Part shown: in pieces, positions 31,617 to 44,398 of the stretch
Position numbering within the stretch: the first letter of the stretch is position 1
Layout: every line of letters begins with the position of its first letter
NCBI GenBank assembly: GCA_009602725.1
Contig: WELB01000156.1
Span: forward strand, 20,107-79,329
Reading direction: 5' to 3'
Length of the DNA stretch: 59,223 bases
Source: Spirogloea muscicola
Taxonomy: Eukaryota > Streptophyta > Zygnematophyceae > Spirogloeales > Spirogloeaceae
Position numbers and translations under genes: made by a program
Notes under the pieces: generated by a model
Seen by the model: only the letters and a program-made list of their open reading frames with translations
What the model was told of the DNA's origin: nothing
Databases searched by the model: none

Positions 31617-33069
31617 ATGGTGGTCAAGACCGCCGCCTCCGGCTTCGATGCCAAGCGATACAACTTCAGCTTCGCCTTCGACAATGCCAGCTTCTCGGAC
31701 TGCGTCGTCCGGCTGGAGGTTGTCACCGGCTCTGTCATTCAGCTTGATGGGTTGCCGCCGCAAGCGGCACTTGAGGGCAAGGACGCGGCTCCGCCGTCCA
31801 TCGAAAGAGTTGGCGCGTCGCTCGGCCACCATGATGCCCCCTCCTCGGAGCGGGACTCTGGCTCGCAGCAAGGTAATGGCTGGGAACCCTCAATCTGGAG
31901 CTGGGCTGGCACTGCGAGTTATGGCATTCGAGAACCGTAATCAATCAGACATCATTCTGACTGGCAGCGGCGTATCATCATGCAGCAACTCCAATCCAGG
32001 CTTTAGGGTTTAGGGTTTAGGAATTGGCAGCGTAGTTGGAATTGCAACTCCTCCGGTCATGTCTATTATGACATCCATCTAAGAGGTTGCAGGTACTATC
32101 TGCGACCTTGCACCTCACAATCTTTGACATTCCTTGACACTGATTGTGGCTAATTACATGCAGTGTGCTGTGTCGCGTTGAAAGCAGTCAGTGCTGCCTG
32201 TTGAGGCAGTCAGACATGATAATTTGTCACCTCGCTCTATGCTTTTGTGTGTGGCTGTGGTGCTGGAAGTTCTTGACATCAAGTACAGTGTCTCATTTCA
32301 CGTTCTTACAATCAAATGCCTGACGCTCTGCTGGACACTTAGCTGAGCTACGAAGAGCTGGGCTTTGCCCTTACAAGCTATCTGTGATCTGACACCTAAG
32401 ATGCACTTTGAGTTTAACTCTGCAGGCACTAGCAATCAATGCAACAGTACATTCTGCCAGCTCTGGTATTGGAGACCACTTTTCCTATCTGTCAGCTGGA
32501 CGTTATCAAGGGGAGGATGGAAAACAAACTCTTAGATTGGACTTACATCTTGCGAATAACCAAAATGTATACCCTGAGATTCAGGTGAGGGATTGTTGTG
32601 GGTTGCCTGCAGGACGTGAGTGCCACATTTTAACCTTCATTTGTTTATGCTTACAAGCTCAAATGTATGTATTACATCCACATCGTCTTAGCCAGGACAA
32701 GTGACTATGTGCATGCTACACCAGTATATTTCTGCAGGTATAAGTACAACATTGAGGGGTTTGTATCTAGATGCTTGCTGCCTCTCTATAAGGATGTCAA
32801 GTGAGCATTAACTTTATCTTTTCATTGCAGGTGAGCTTCATCTTCTATGCAAAGAGGCGGCCTTGGGGCCACTATGACTCCCTTATTGCCAAAGAGACAA
32901 AGGGGTTTGATCTAATGCAAGCGCCTGGGGAGTCCCTGTTATTCTGGGCAAGCATTCGGATTGATCTGAACTGGTGCAGGACAACACCGAATATGTCAAA
33001 AACGGTGTGATGTCTGTCTTTGTTGATGTCCACCACTTGCAAAGTAATACAAGCAAGCGGCTGAAGACA
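31617..33069 (+). pseudogene. decayed tandem copy of the LRB/POB1-like gene
   Basis: Exon 1 (31617-31872) is intact and similar to the upstream gene: MVVKTAASGFDAKRYNFSFA, FDNASFSDCVVRLEV, ending at a GTAATGG donor. The equivalents of exons 2-6 and the first part of exon 7 (BTB core and BACK) are missing. At 32002-32021 there is a TTTAGGG string, followed at once by the middle of exon 7 (about 32022: WQRSWNCNSSGHVYYDIHL). Exon 8 remains (ALAINATVHSASSGIGDHF), as does the start of exon 9 (VSFIFYAKRRPWGHYDSL), which then shifts frame near 32925 and stops early. Without the BTB fold it cannot act as a CUL3 adaptor. Confidence 0.88.
32002..32021 (+). repeat. interstitial telomere-repeat string at a deletion junction
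   Basis: TTTAGGGTTTAGGGTTTAGG, the plant-type telomere unit, sits exactly between the retained exon 1/intron 1 part and exon 7-derived sequence of the pseudogene. Confidence 0.85.
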
Positions 33070-34331
33070 TAGCCAGTTCAATGTTTCCTCACTTTCCTCC
33101 AGACTCAGAAGCAATTTGGAGCAGGAGTTGCCTCTTCGTGGCTCTGTTTAGCAGATAGCCGATGCTCCACAAGAGCATGTGGGATGGTGGACGTGCATGG
33201 TGGGAGTGTCCTCATTGAAGGTACAAATGACATTTTATATCGGTAGGAAGCAGGAGATGCCACATCTATGGTGCTCATCTCGATGCACTGTTTATCTTAT
33301 CTTAGTATTTTTGTATTATACGCTTGCAATAGACTTCTGTGAAGTCTTGGTCACAGGAACTGGTAAGGGTCTCTGAAGTACGAAGTGCAAAGCTTCTGAG
33401 GCTCGAGGAGCTCACAAGTCAGTCCGGTAAGTTGGGCAAGGTATGGTTGCTGCTTGCAACTCACTCAGGAAAAGCCACCTCAACTTTCACAGATGGCAGC
33501 CAGCAGAAAGTAGCCATGCATCACGGAGGAAGTCCCTAATTAGTGCGGGGAAATGACCAGCTCAACAAATGCCCCACCCTCTGGCGAGCTGATCAAGGAC
33601 GAGATCTCGCATCAACGTTGACATGCATTATCTTGAAATTTCTTCGCCCACTCACATCCATCGCCCTCTCTTGGAAGCGTCTTGCTCTGAAGCGAAAGTG
33701 ATCGTCCGCAGAAAGGTAGGGGCTGGGCAAGCCTAAAACGAGTGGACATGGTTCAAAGAGACATAAGTTGCCCAAAAACCACGCAGCTAGACACGACACT
33801 ACTGCAGATGGAAGCTTATTCAGTAACCACGAGTGAGAAGCAGCAAGTCGGAATAACTCGCAGCTGGGAAAGAGGCACTCCGCTTCGACCCAGATGCATC
33901 AGCCGTAGCGCGGCCTGCAGCAGCTAAAGCGCAGTGACAGAAGAAAAGAGGAAAGAGCTATCCAAATGAAAGCCTATGGCTGTGAATGTTGTGGCAATGT
34001 GTGGCAAATGGCTGTGAGAAGAAGTGGCACTCGCAATGGGGGCAAGTGCTGTGAAAAGCCAGCCTGAAAAAGAATTGACAAAGGTTCGAAGGGGCCATAT
34101 GATGGAGGGGCCTAAAAGGCGCTAAGCAGCTACGAAGGGGCCTGAAGAGCGAGGCCAGCCCAGAAGGAGTGAACGAGAGTGGGAGGAGATCCACTCTCGT
34201 TCACTGGGCACGAGTCCCAGAAAGGCACAGAGGAACGACGTGAGAGAGAGGTCGGCCAACTGCGCCGGTAAGGAGACAAAGGGCAAGCGCGGCCAGATTA
34301 ACTGGTGGCTGGGAGAGGCCAGCCCAAAAGA
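33070..34331. other. spacer with retroelement tails
   Basis: To about 33690 nothing recognised. Then a degenerate tail at about 33690-33760, a coding-end remnant at 33810-33860 (-, YSDLLLLTRGY), tails at about 34015-34100 (-) and 34150-34180 (-), and a tail at about 34275-34340 (-) that runs into the TRAPPC8 first exon. Confidence 0.55.
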
Positions 34332-37300
34332 ATGGACAAAGCACCGTCAGCTAGCCCCGAGGCCCCTCCCCCGGCGGGGGCCGGCGCCGCGAGGGTGCGC
34401 GGCGCCGCGGCGGNCCCCTGCGCCCCCATCGTCGCCGTAACCCCCTCATGGTGGCCTCGCCTCGTCCCCGGCTCAGCTCTCAGCCAGGGCCCTGCCGCTG
34501 CCGCAGTGCCCGTGCGGACCGCCAGCGACCAGCCTTACCGGCTGCAGCACTTCCAGCTGCGCATCTTCGAGGCCTCGGAAGTGCGGCAGCCCTCCGCCGC
34601 AGTGAGTCTCCGTGCATTCGCCTGGCTCGCTGGCTTTTCCAGGCTGCAGCACATGTAGCGAGGTCTTCTCAAGCACAGCTTCGCTTTGTGGGGTGTCTGG
34701 CCGGCCGCAGCTCTGAGCACGTCATCTCGTTCGGCCTCGTTCTCAGTGTAGCTACCACCGTCACCTCGTGATGGCATACCGCTCGGTGCCTTTGGCACCT
34801 CTCGTGCTTCTGCAGGGCTAGGCTCACTGCAGCAGCTTGCCTTGCCGTCTTCACCCATTTGACCAGGATGCAGAGGCGTATCTCACCCAGCTTGTCACGA
34901 GCTTCAGCGAGGCGGCCGATGTCGAGCTCACAGGAGACCCCCGCGACGTGCAGGCTGTGCTATCCAGTGAGAAGTCCATTGTCTCCTCATACCTTTCTTT
35001 GCTGTGGTCCTGAATCAGGAAACTTCTTGGTCACTCAGTGTAAAACCAGATTTAGGGTTTCAAATTGCAACTGTTAAAGACGTTCGAGAGGGGTTGCTTG
35101 AGTTGGCCAAAGTGATGACAGCAACTCGCGAAGGTCTTCAAGGATAGCTTCTGCCTACAAGGAACTCTACTTTGGCTTTATGTCTATGGAAGTTGTACTG
35201 GAACAGCTAGTTAGACGCCTCTTGGTCAGCCTCTTGCTGAACCATACGGTTTGCTTGTTTTCAGTGGCCAAGTCAGAATCAGAGTCATCATGGTATCAAC
35301 GCTACTGCCAGGAATATATGCGCACATTGTACTTCTCTGAGCACGAGGCCCTCAACCATCCAGTGGCTTGTGAGTGACCGCTTCGGCCATCTTCCCAGTG
35401 GCTCAGCAAGGATGTGGACTGCTCAAGCAGCTGCAATCGCAAGAATCTCCTGTGTCTTAACCTTGGCCATCTGCGTGCATGTGTCCTCGGCACATGTTGT
35501 GCTTCGTGGCCTGATGTGGTCCGTGTGACCTGTGCTTGCCTAGGGCAGGCCTTCTGGTCGTGACTTCCACTGACAAGGACCCCATAAACGCTTTCGTGGA
35601 TCTATTTAATACTGAGCACCTGCCTGCACTCTTCAATGAGGGAGCAATGGACCCAAAGATACACAAACATTTTGTGCTACTTCACGACATGCACAGTGGT
35701 CCCATTACACGGTATGTCTCACAAGTGTGCACATATGGAACGCATAAATTCAAGATCCTCTAATTGTTGCCACCGAATGGGAATGTGGATTTCCACTATC
35801 ACCAGGCCAAGCTTGAGCACATCAATGGGCAAAGGATCACCCTTGCCTCATTCCACTATTTTGCTCCAATGTGTACCATCAGCGTAATTGCTTGGCAAGC
35901 AGCCTGCTCGATGCTATATGGTGTATTGCTCATCCGCAAGCAAGTTGTTGTACACTGCTCGAACAGGGCTGAGGAGATCATAAGCGAGATGAAGGGCACT
36001 CTTGGAGCCAACAATTGTCACTTGCTCAAAATCAACTCTCGTCCTGTTGATCAAGCCGAGCCTCAAGCAGATATTTGGTCGAGCCATCGATTGCCAGTAC
36101 TCAATCTCCCTATGGAGGAGAAGGTGACTCCTAAGGCAGGGCTCCCCTCTCTTGAGATATGCCTGTCACTAATTAGTAGTGCAACAATCGGTGCAAAGCT
36201 GGGACTTCAAGAACACAAAAGCGTTGAATAGGTGCAGACCATGTACGTCAATTTACGCTGCATTGGTGCAGAGTTGTTTGAATAAATTGCCTGCTCAATG
36301 GACATTGCTGTTGGCAGATGGAAACCACGCCAGCTGGGCAGCTTCTAGGCCAATACCTTGATCCAAATGACTTGAGACAGGTGCATGAAGCCTTTGAGGA
36401 CAGCAGCAATCTGCTCAAGTACTGCGATGCCCCTCAGCATCACACAGTTCTTCCCTTTGGTGCATGTGCTGCAAATGCTTGTCTGTCATCTAGGAGCAGA
36501 ACTGTACTAGAGGATCTCATGAGTGGCTGATTGATGCTCCACACCCTTCTCCCTGCAGCTGCAGGAATTTGTATCTGAGCTCGCCGTGAAGCAGATCATA
36601 CCGCACATGGAGCTCAAAATCCGCAACCTTAACCAGCATGTGCGGTGTACTTCAGCCTCGGCACCTTGCTGGCAGAATGCTTTTATTAACTTCTATGCAA
36701 CACACAAGCAGATCTAGACACACATGCGTGCAAACGCACAAATGCCAAAACACCTGCGCAATGACACACACAGGCACGCCTATACATGCGCGAACACACA
36801 CACGCACGCACCCACACACAAGCACACACACACACACAGAGGTAGGGAGGGCGAGGAGAGGGTGGGGGGTGGGGGATTTGGGGGAATCCCTTTCGCCGGC
36901 TGGATTGTGGGATGCCACTGAATTATGGAGCTGATTGGTGTTCCTTGGGAATGATGTTTAGGTCTCGGCAGCGAGGAAGGGCTTGAGAAACCAGCTGAAA
37001 AGCCTGTGGTTTCGGAAAGGCAAAGATGAACCTCAAGTCTCCCCCAATAGCTCCAGCACGTAAGTTGTGATTCCACCTGTCCTTGAGGGGCCGACAGACT
37101 TGCTCGACCTTCAACTCAAGGTTCAGGCTAAGACTTGGATTCTTGCTCGTGGTGAATGTACAGCTACTCCTATGGAAGTATGGAGCAGCAAATTCGGGTC
37201 TTGTCGGACTACTCTTTCATGCTTCAGGACTACGAGCTTGCGCTCTCCAGCTACCGCCTGTTGGTGGGAGACTTTCGTCAAGATAAAGCATGGAAGAGAT

Positions 37301-40300
37301 TCGCTGGTGTTCAGGTACTTAAGCCTAGCTTGCTGGTGTCTTGAGTCAGGAGTGGGCATTTTATCTGTCTGCCTAAGGATTGCAGGAAACTGCAATTCTT
37401 AGCATCGGGTTGCATCCGAAACATGATGCATCCAGCGCACCGTCTTTTCGTCGATGTGAGCAGGAGATGATTGGACTTTGCTTATACATGTTGGACCAGT
37501 CTCGGCGGGAGGCAGAGTCCTGCCTAGAGACGGCCTACAATCATTACCAGGTGCAAGCAGCCCCCATGATGTTTTGAACCTCTTATAAGATGTTTTGTTG
37601 CCTTTCCATCCTCTACCAGAGGGCTGACGTTTCCCACTCTCTATTATGACAACCTCGACTTGTGGCTCCATATACTGTTACAGAGGTCTGGATCAGGTGG
37701 TACTAAGTTTGCAACTCGGACTGCAATGTGGCTGGTTGAAATGCACAAAGACCGTGGTCAATTTCGAGAAGCTGCCCAGACTCTCATGCGTGCTTCATTA
37801 GAGGTTGGACCTTCACCCTGACTTCCACAGGATTGCATAAAATGTTTTGATTAGCTTCTGTCTTCCTTTGCGCTTTTCACTACCATCGAGGCTTCTCATC
37901 ATGTCATGCTTGCACGAACTTATCTAACACAGTACAGTATGTGCTGGAACAGGAGACAAACCTAAGAGCAGGCATTCTACTTGAGCAGGCGGCTTACTGT
38001 TTCTTGCGATCCACACCACCAATGATACGGAAGTATGGATTTCACATGGTACTTGCTGGCAATCGCTACAATCTCTGCGGCCAGGTCAGCAATATTCAAG
38101 GCCACTAACGTGTCACTTCCTCAGTCTTCAATCTTGGTCTTCGTCCAGTATTCGGTGTCGATCAACTTAATATTCCTGTGTGCTTGTTACCTAGCAAGGA
38201 GTAGTCCATGTTACTCTCAGTAGGCCCCTGAGCCCACAGGCTCCTGCAATCAGATTGGCCCAGAAGTACATAGGTGGTTGATCAGGTATTTTGTTCCTTT
38301 CAGCGCAAGCATGCTGCCCGAGCGTACACCTATGTGCTAGGTATTTATAAAGGTTTGGGCTGGCATTTTATCAGCGATCACTGCAACTTCACGTTGGGAA
38401 GGTCTGTCCATCGTTGCGAGTATTTTCTCATAAGAGGCTGTAACATATATGCATACTTGAGCTGTAAAAGTATCTGACGAAGATGCGTATACTATCAGTG
38501 TAAGATGGTCCTCATTCGGGTGCACCATGATCACATAACAGGTTGGCAGCGCATCTAGGGAATTATCAAGGTGCCTTGGATTTCTTCATGCTCTTATTGG
38601 ACTGCAGTCACCAATCTACTAGCACGCAGTCTACATTCCTTAGGGAGTTTCTCTATGTAGTGCAGGTATGAGCTAGACCTGTATTTGCAGCTTATGTGCA
38701 GCTCATAATGTCGTTGTCCTTCTTGCAGTCTGCTCCTGATTTGAACTTAATATGATTTTGAGGGAGCCCCACTGGTCCTCTCGTCTTCGGCTCACAACAT
38801 GTGACTGTCATTGGCAGTCATTGGACCGAGAGGAGGAATATCTTTCGGCACTCTCGCTGCCAAGAGTCACTACAGAGAAGGTCTACGTTCACTCGGAAGG
38901 CATTCGAACTTTTTCCAACGCAGCAGCGGTATTGCTACAAGTCACTAGCATATGAATTTGGCTTTTGACATTGTTGCAGTCATCTTGGCCTCTTGGATCT
39001 GTCAGGTCTCAATTTTCAGGTCAGGTGCCCTGCTTAACACTTTTTAAGTGTCTGAAGTAACTCCAGTTCGCTGCTGGATTCTGGCCAATTATGCTCCAGG
39101 GTGCACAAAGCACATCAGCTTGGGACCGCTTGGAGGAAGGGCTTGTGCCTGCTGTTGCAGCGATGGTGACACCGACCTGGCTGGATGGACCAGCCTTCAA
39201 TGATACCACAGGTGGCGCAGCATATGCGCTGACCACTAACACCTGCGTGGCTGGAGGTGAGCTGAAACAGTTGAGCTGGCAGAGTTGTAGGAATCGGTTG
39301 CGGTGTCATCAATCTACCCAAGCAATTGACATAGTATACTCAAGCAACTGACATACCTGATATATATTACAAGTTCAGAGCCAGCGTCCACTTGCATGTG
39401 CAGAGCACGCCTTTGGCTGCTCTTCTTCCTTGCTATAGCATCCAGGCCTGCAGGAAGCTCAAATAGTATTCCTGTGTGTAGGTTGACTTGGCCATTGCAT
39501 ATTGACTGTATATTGTGGTCTTGCAGAGGAGATAAGTGTCGATGTAGAATTCTCAAACCCTTTGCTCATCGATCTTCATGTCAGTGAAGTACAGCTTAAG
39601 TGGGACTTTACACCCACATGTGCTACGGAGTCGACTGGCCAAGGTGAAACAAGAGTAGTCTGCTCTGTGCTGCCTACTCACAGATCATCAGCTGTGCTTC
39701 TTCATGCTACTGATATGGTAGCCATCACTCACTAACGAGGCAGGGTGCCTGTTGTGGAAAAATTGATTCGCAGGAGTGGCCCGCACTGTTAGCACACCAA
39801 GTTTGGAGCACCTGGATGCAGAAGTCAAGACGCCATTGAAGTTGTCATCTGGGTGAAGCACCTACCCAATAATAGCACCATCGTCTTTGTCTTCAGCGCT
39901 TCTGTGCATTGTGTATAATGCAGCACGTGGTTGCTTGTAGATGCTGCCGACTCAGATAATAGTTGCTGATGTTGCTGCCAAACTACCTTGAGATTTGCAG
40001 GCGCGGATCTAGCATGTCCGACTTCACAATGACTGATGTAGCAGAGGTTGAGAAAGCTGAGGCTTCCAAGCAGGGCAACGGGCATGTGGAGCAATCAGAG
40101 CAGCTAGATGACGAGGACTATCCACTATGCTCTGCTGAGGACTTGTCCTTCATCCTCAAGCCGACAGAAGAAGTCATTGTACGCACTGACATCCTGTGGC
40201 AGTGTATGTGCATCTCCAACACCTACATGCTGCCAGTGCGTGAGTTTGGACTCAGTCATTGAGACTGCGCTTCGTGTGGTACCTGAAGGTCCGCCTGCGC

Positions 40301-43071
40301 ATGAGAGCCCATAAGGCCGGGACGTTACAAGTAAAAGGGGTAAGGTGGATGCTGAGTGGCATTGCCCGTGGCAGTCAAGAGTTCAGAATAAAGGCTCCGC
40401 GCAAGAAGCGCCCCAAAGGGGGCGGACGAGAGCCAGTTATCCCTCCCCATCACCGGCTGACTTTCCTTGTCATTCCGGTAAGAGAAGGCCTCCCTCCCTC
40501 TGTCCCCGACTGTGGGTGGAGCCATGTATCTTCAATTAGCATAACAGATGGTGATATGTAAATGGGCTTTGGGCTGTGTATGCAGCCAATGCCGAGGCTG
40601 GGGGTGGATGTCCACAGGCTCCCTGAGCGAGCAGCAGAGGGCGAGCTTCACTGTGCAAATCTTGAGCTTTTCAACAGCTCCTCGGTGCCTCTCAAGGTAC
40701 AAGCTACGGAAGACACCTGTTGTCTCTATAATCTACAAGAAGGCTGAAGCAGCATGCCACACGATTAGGTTTCCTCAGTCTTTTTGGTGGCTGTCCTGCA
40801 GGCTCTACGGATGAAGACAAGCCATCCGCAAGTTGCCATGGCTGGCCAAGTAGCCGACCTGAATGTCCAGCTTCCAGCCCACTTCGAAATAACCCCCAAT
40901 GGCGACCACGGCAGTCCTTGGCCTGACCAGAACAATGGCATGTTCAAATTCCCCCAGGTATTGCACAAATTTGTGGACCATGTGGTTTCTTGTGTGAACA
41001 CACAAAAGCATTGTGAAATGAACAAAGCGCTCTTCTTGCTCCAGGACGTCACACTCTTGGGCAGATCCAAGCTGCAGTGGCCCATATGGCTGCACCTCCG
41101 GGGTACAGGAGACATTGTTGTCAACCTGGTCTTCTATTACGAGCCCGACGTGCCGAGTACTACCATGCCCTTCCGCACTCTGTGCGTCAGCTTCCAGCTT
41201 CAGGTCACATTTCTGTCCATTTTCCCTATTCGTCTGGAGGGAGCCTGGTCCTGCCTGTCCCAGCCATATGGGGCTGTCCAAAGCTGATCTAGTGGCTGCT
41301 TTACTCTTACCAGATTGTTCCAAGCATGAGAATGGGGCTCCAGATCAGGCCCAGCCCAAGCCAGCTGGCACTCAGTGTCATGCGGCTGGACATTGAGAAT
41401 GTCCATGCCACGGAGAGCTTCTGGCTACGACAAGTGTCCCTTGTGGGGGCTGCGTGGAAGCTCACCCCGCTGCTTCCACCTGGTACTGAGAAAGGAGCAG
41501 CATTCTTGGTCGCGAGCGTGTCTCCCCCGCAGCTCCTTTCGCCGTCCCAAGCGACGTCCCTCTTCTTTCATGTGCAGGTTATCAACATGAGCCCTCCTTT
41601 AATGCACACAGGGGTGTATTGTGTCAGTAAGCCCCTGATCATATGACCCTTGTTTGAGAAAGAGCTACTTGAGGTTGTGCATGTTGCAGATGGACAATGG
41701 GCAGGAAGAGAGGAAAACACTGATTAGCAATGCAGCACTTGGCAAGGAGGCTGTGCTTGACATGAGTCGTCAACCACTATGTGACTTCCATCGCCGGGAG
41801 CACTCAGTGCTGCTGACTAAGGTGAGTTTGAAGTGAAATCAAGTGGAATACGCCTTCTGCAGAAGAAAGCCCCAGAGAAGCTGCAAAATTGAGAGTTGCC
41901 TGAGTATTTGATATGCAGGGCGACAGTTATTGCTCGGAACCAGACGTGGTTGTCGTGTGGGAGCATGCTGTAAGAAGCCCAGCAGGGGAGGGGTCAGCAC
42001 CCTCTTTGCTGCAAATAGGGACGCATCACCTCTGTGATCAGAGGTTGGGCATGCAAAACCAGAGCTCAAATGTGGAGCCTATCATATTGCTGGGATGTGC
42101 ATGTGCATCAACTTCTTGCCACCTGCTTTTGCTAATATTGTAGTAATTTAAATGGACCTGCAGTGGCCTCACCGTCTACAGATGCTTCTTGCTGAATGGC
42201 GCTTTTATGCAGGCTATATAGATGTTCGAGCTATCATGTATGCTCACACTTGAGGGTGTCAAGTTCCTCATCTGCACCCGTGGCCTCTGTCCAGATTCAG
42301 CACAGGGCAACCTGTGAGATGGGCGGTGCAAGGGCCGTCATTCATCCAACATGACTTTGCATCCCAAGGGATGTGCGAGATTAACATCACGATTGCCGTG
42401 CGCAACTGCTCCACTCACCTGGCATCAGTCAAGGTGGAGACAGTCGACCCAACTGCCAAGGTCTCAGGTGGCGAGCCTGTGGAAGATGCTCAAATGGTTG
42501 ACACCGGCATCTGGCACGTCGATGAGCTAGCCGAAGCCAGTACAGCTGCCAGCAGCAGCAAGAGCAAGATTTACCCTCCCAGTGAGAAGTCTGCACGAGG
42601 GCTGCCTTGTGGCAATTCCCCTTGTGAGTGGCCATTTCCTTGGCACGAGAAGTGTTTGCTGTGCTTTCAAGTGTTTGGACGCATTGGACCACTGATGATG
42701 TCTTGCCAGTCTTTGCTATGCTCCTCATGTCATGACAATATTTGTCTGCAGCTGGCCGTTACATCTGGACAGGTATGACGAGCACTTGTATCACTGCTCT
42801 CGAGCCAGGGGCCACAGTTCATGTGCCACTCCGAGCGGCTGTGTATGCCAATGGGGTGTACGACCTGTCCGCATATACATTGTCATGGCGCACCTCACCC
42901 TTGTCGCTTGGCAACGCTGATCCCCCTGCTGGGGCTCTCCGTTCGGAGCACAATAACCGCTCCACGGCAGCTGACGTTGTCCCCAGGGGCTCTGAAAGCG
43001 GCAGTGGCGTAGGACACCCATTCTTTGTAGCGGTTATCAAGCTCGACAGCAATGTGGAGCGTACTACTTAA
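34332..43071 (+). CDS. TRAPPC8: TRAPP complex subunit TRAPPC8 (Trs85)
   Basis: Subunit of the TRAPPIII tethering complex (Rab1/Ypt1 GEF, ER-Golgi traffic and autophagy). Multi-exon; boundaries traced for the first part: to 34601, 34867-34966, 35265-35369, 35549-35711, 35967-36123, 36318-36380, 36559-36639, 36962-37059, 37164-37314; further exons to 43071 (TAA). Landmarks: VPVRTASDQPYRLQHFQLRI, FEASEVRQPS (conserved plant start region); SSWYQRYCQEYMRTLYFSEH, HKHFVLLHDMHSG, AEEIISEMKGTLGANNCHLL-KINSR, EFVSELAVKQIIPHMELKIR, RKGLRNQLKSLWFRKGK, YSFMLQDYELALSSYRLLVG, GILLEQAAYCFLRSTPPMIR, GIYKGLGWHFISDHCNFTLG; in the C-terminal beta-rich half FILKPTEEVIV, PIWLHLRGTGDIVVNLVFYY and VYANGVYDLSAYTLSW. 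The first in-frame ATG (34332) lies inside a retroelement tail, and the N at 34414 leaves the true start uncertain. Confidence 0.9.
34414..34414. other. single N in TRAPPC8 exon 1
   Basis: In a GGCGCCGCGGCGG-rich stretch. The frame from ATG 34332 is open across it, so it does not itself break the reading. Confidence 0.8.
36716..36840 (+). repeat. imperfect CA microsatellite in a TRAPPC8 intron
   Basis: ACACAC runs broken by GCGTGCAAACGC-like steps, ending in a pure CA tract before AGAGGTAGGGAGGG. It lies in the intron between the exons ending at 36639 and starting at 36962. Confidence 0.85.
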
Positions 43072-43508
43072 CTGCTGCTGTTGTAGGAAAAGGATGACAA
43101 ATAGTATAATATCCCAAGTGTTTTCACTGCCTGCTGAGCCAACCTGCCTTCAACTTCAGAAACATGGGTTTGCTGCACAGCATTTGTCAACAAGGCGAAG
43201 CACACCCCACTGAAGGTGATTGATTCTGGCACTTCGTGTTGCCATCCTTGAGTATGGCAGAAAGTGTTGCCTGCTTCACCCCAACCACTTACAATCCATG
43301 TAGATCTACAACATTCCTGTACATTCCTTCGGGCTGGCCTTACAGCCATTGCCGTAAATTGGAAGAGCTACTTCTGCTACGAGTTGCCATTACAGGCGCA
43401 GATAGCTGCGCAATCCTGTTCATGTGAGACGACAATGAAGCCTGTTGACCATGAGCCGAGCTGCCGAAGCAAGCCGTTGGCATGAGCTGCACTAGCAGCG
43501 AGTGTGCA
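43072..43508. other. TRAPPC8 3' flank with one retroelement tail
   Basis: A short sense tail sits at about 43322-43370 (ACATTCCTTCGGGCTGGCC, TTACAGCCATTGCCG). Otherwise no feature is recognised before the convergent minus-strand gene. Confidence 0.5.
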
Positions 43509-44146
43509 TCAGGAGCTGGGAAGCCTGGCCTGGTTGTTGTCAAGTCCTTGGGTGGCCTGGCGCTCAGCCCACGCACGGGCTCTCTCCGAGGCCTCTGCCC
43601 ACTGCCGCCTGCGCGCCTCCTCACGCCTCGCCGTGGCGGCCTTCTGGAGCGCTATACTCTGCTGAGCTTGTGCCTGCACAGGCAGGCGGGCGGCAGCTCG
43701 CATGAGGACCTCGCCGGCAAAAATTTCTGGAAGCATAGTCTGAGACCCCAAGCCTTCACCCTCCAGGGCTAACTCCTGCATCGTGAGCCCTGGAGACGTT
43801 GCATGCGAGAGGTACGACGAGGCCGTGAATCACGCCGGCGAGAGGCCCCTTGAGCTACACCAAGGTCTGTCCTGCTCACCGCGGCGAACTGGGCTCGCAG
43901 CATCATGCGCTTGCGGTGGTTGCGGCCCTGGACGGCGCCGGCGTTGGGCCTGGACCAGGGGATGGGCTCGCCCTCCGGGATGGCCGGCCGCAGCTCCACG
44001 TACGGCACTGCACGGTGGGCGACAGATCGCCGCCGGATGGGCTCAGCTGGGCTGGCGCAGGCTGGCGGACCTCTCCGGGGCGCTATGGCGGGCCGCAGTC
44101 TGGGGACTCCCGCTTGAGCCAAGCCAAGCAGGCTGGAGCCGGGCAA
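43509..44146 (-). CDS. unrecognised basic, helical protein (5' incomplete)
   Basis: Family not recognised. Two exons read on minus: up to 43861, then a 71-base intron (GTGTAG...CTCCAG), then 43789-43509 (TGA at 43511). Conserved-looking content: VPYVELRPAIPEGEPIPWSR, PNAGAVQGRNHRKRMMLRAQ, then LALEGEGLGSQTMLPEIFAG, EVLMRAAARLPVQAQAQQSI, and an Arg/Ala/Glu-rich helix ARREEARRRQWAEASERARA-WAERQ that could form a coiled coil. Short Pro-rich start and basic helical end resemble many organellar ribosomal accessory proteins, but I cannot assign one. No in-frame ATG is found before the run of Ns at 44291, so the start may lie in or beyond that gap. The gene is then divergent from the SMP-C2 gene. 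Confidence 0.5.
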
Positions 44147-44290
44147 GCGCCGGAGGCTCCAGCGCGAGCGCCCCCCCCAGCGAAACAGCGGCGGCGACAG
44201 CGACGGCTGCAGCGGCGAGGGAAGCCAGGCGGGCTTACGAGGCTTGCGGCGGCGCCGCGAGGCGGTGCCGGCGCCGGCGGCGGCGGCGAC

Positions 44291-44398
44291 NNNNNNNNNN
44301 NNNNNNNNNNNNNNNNNNNNNNNNNNNNNNNNNNNNNNNNNNNNNNNNNNNNNNNNNNNNNNNNNNNNNNNNNNNNNNNNNNNNNNNGGGTATGCCGG

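Noticed and set aside
36652-36934. Thr/His- or Val-rich frames over the CA repeat
   Set aside because: Translation of an intronic microsatellite.
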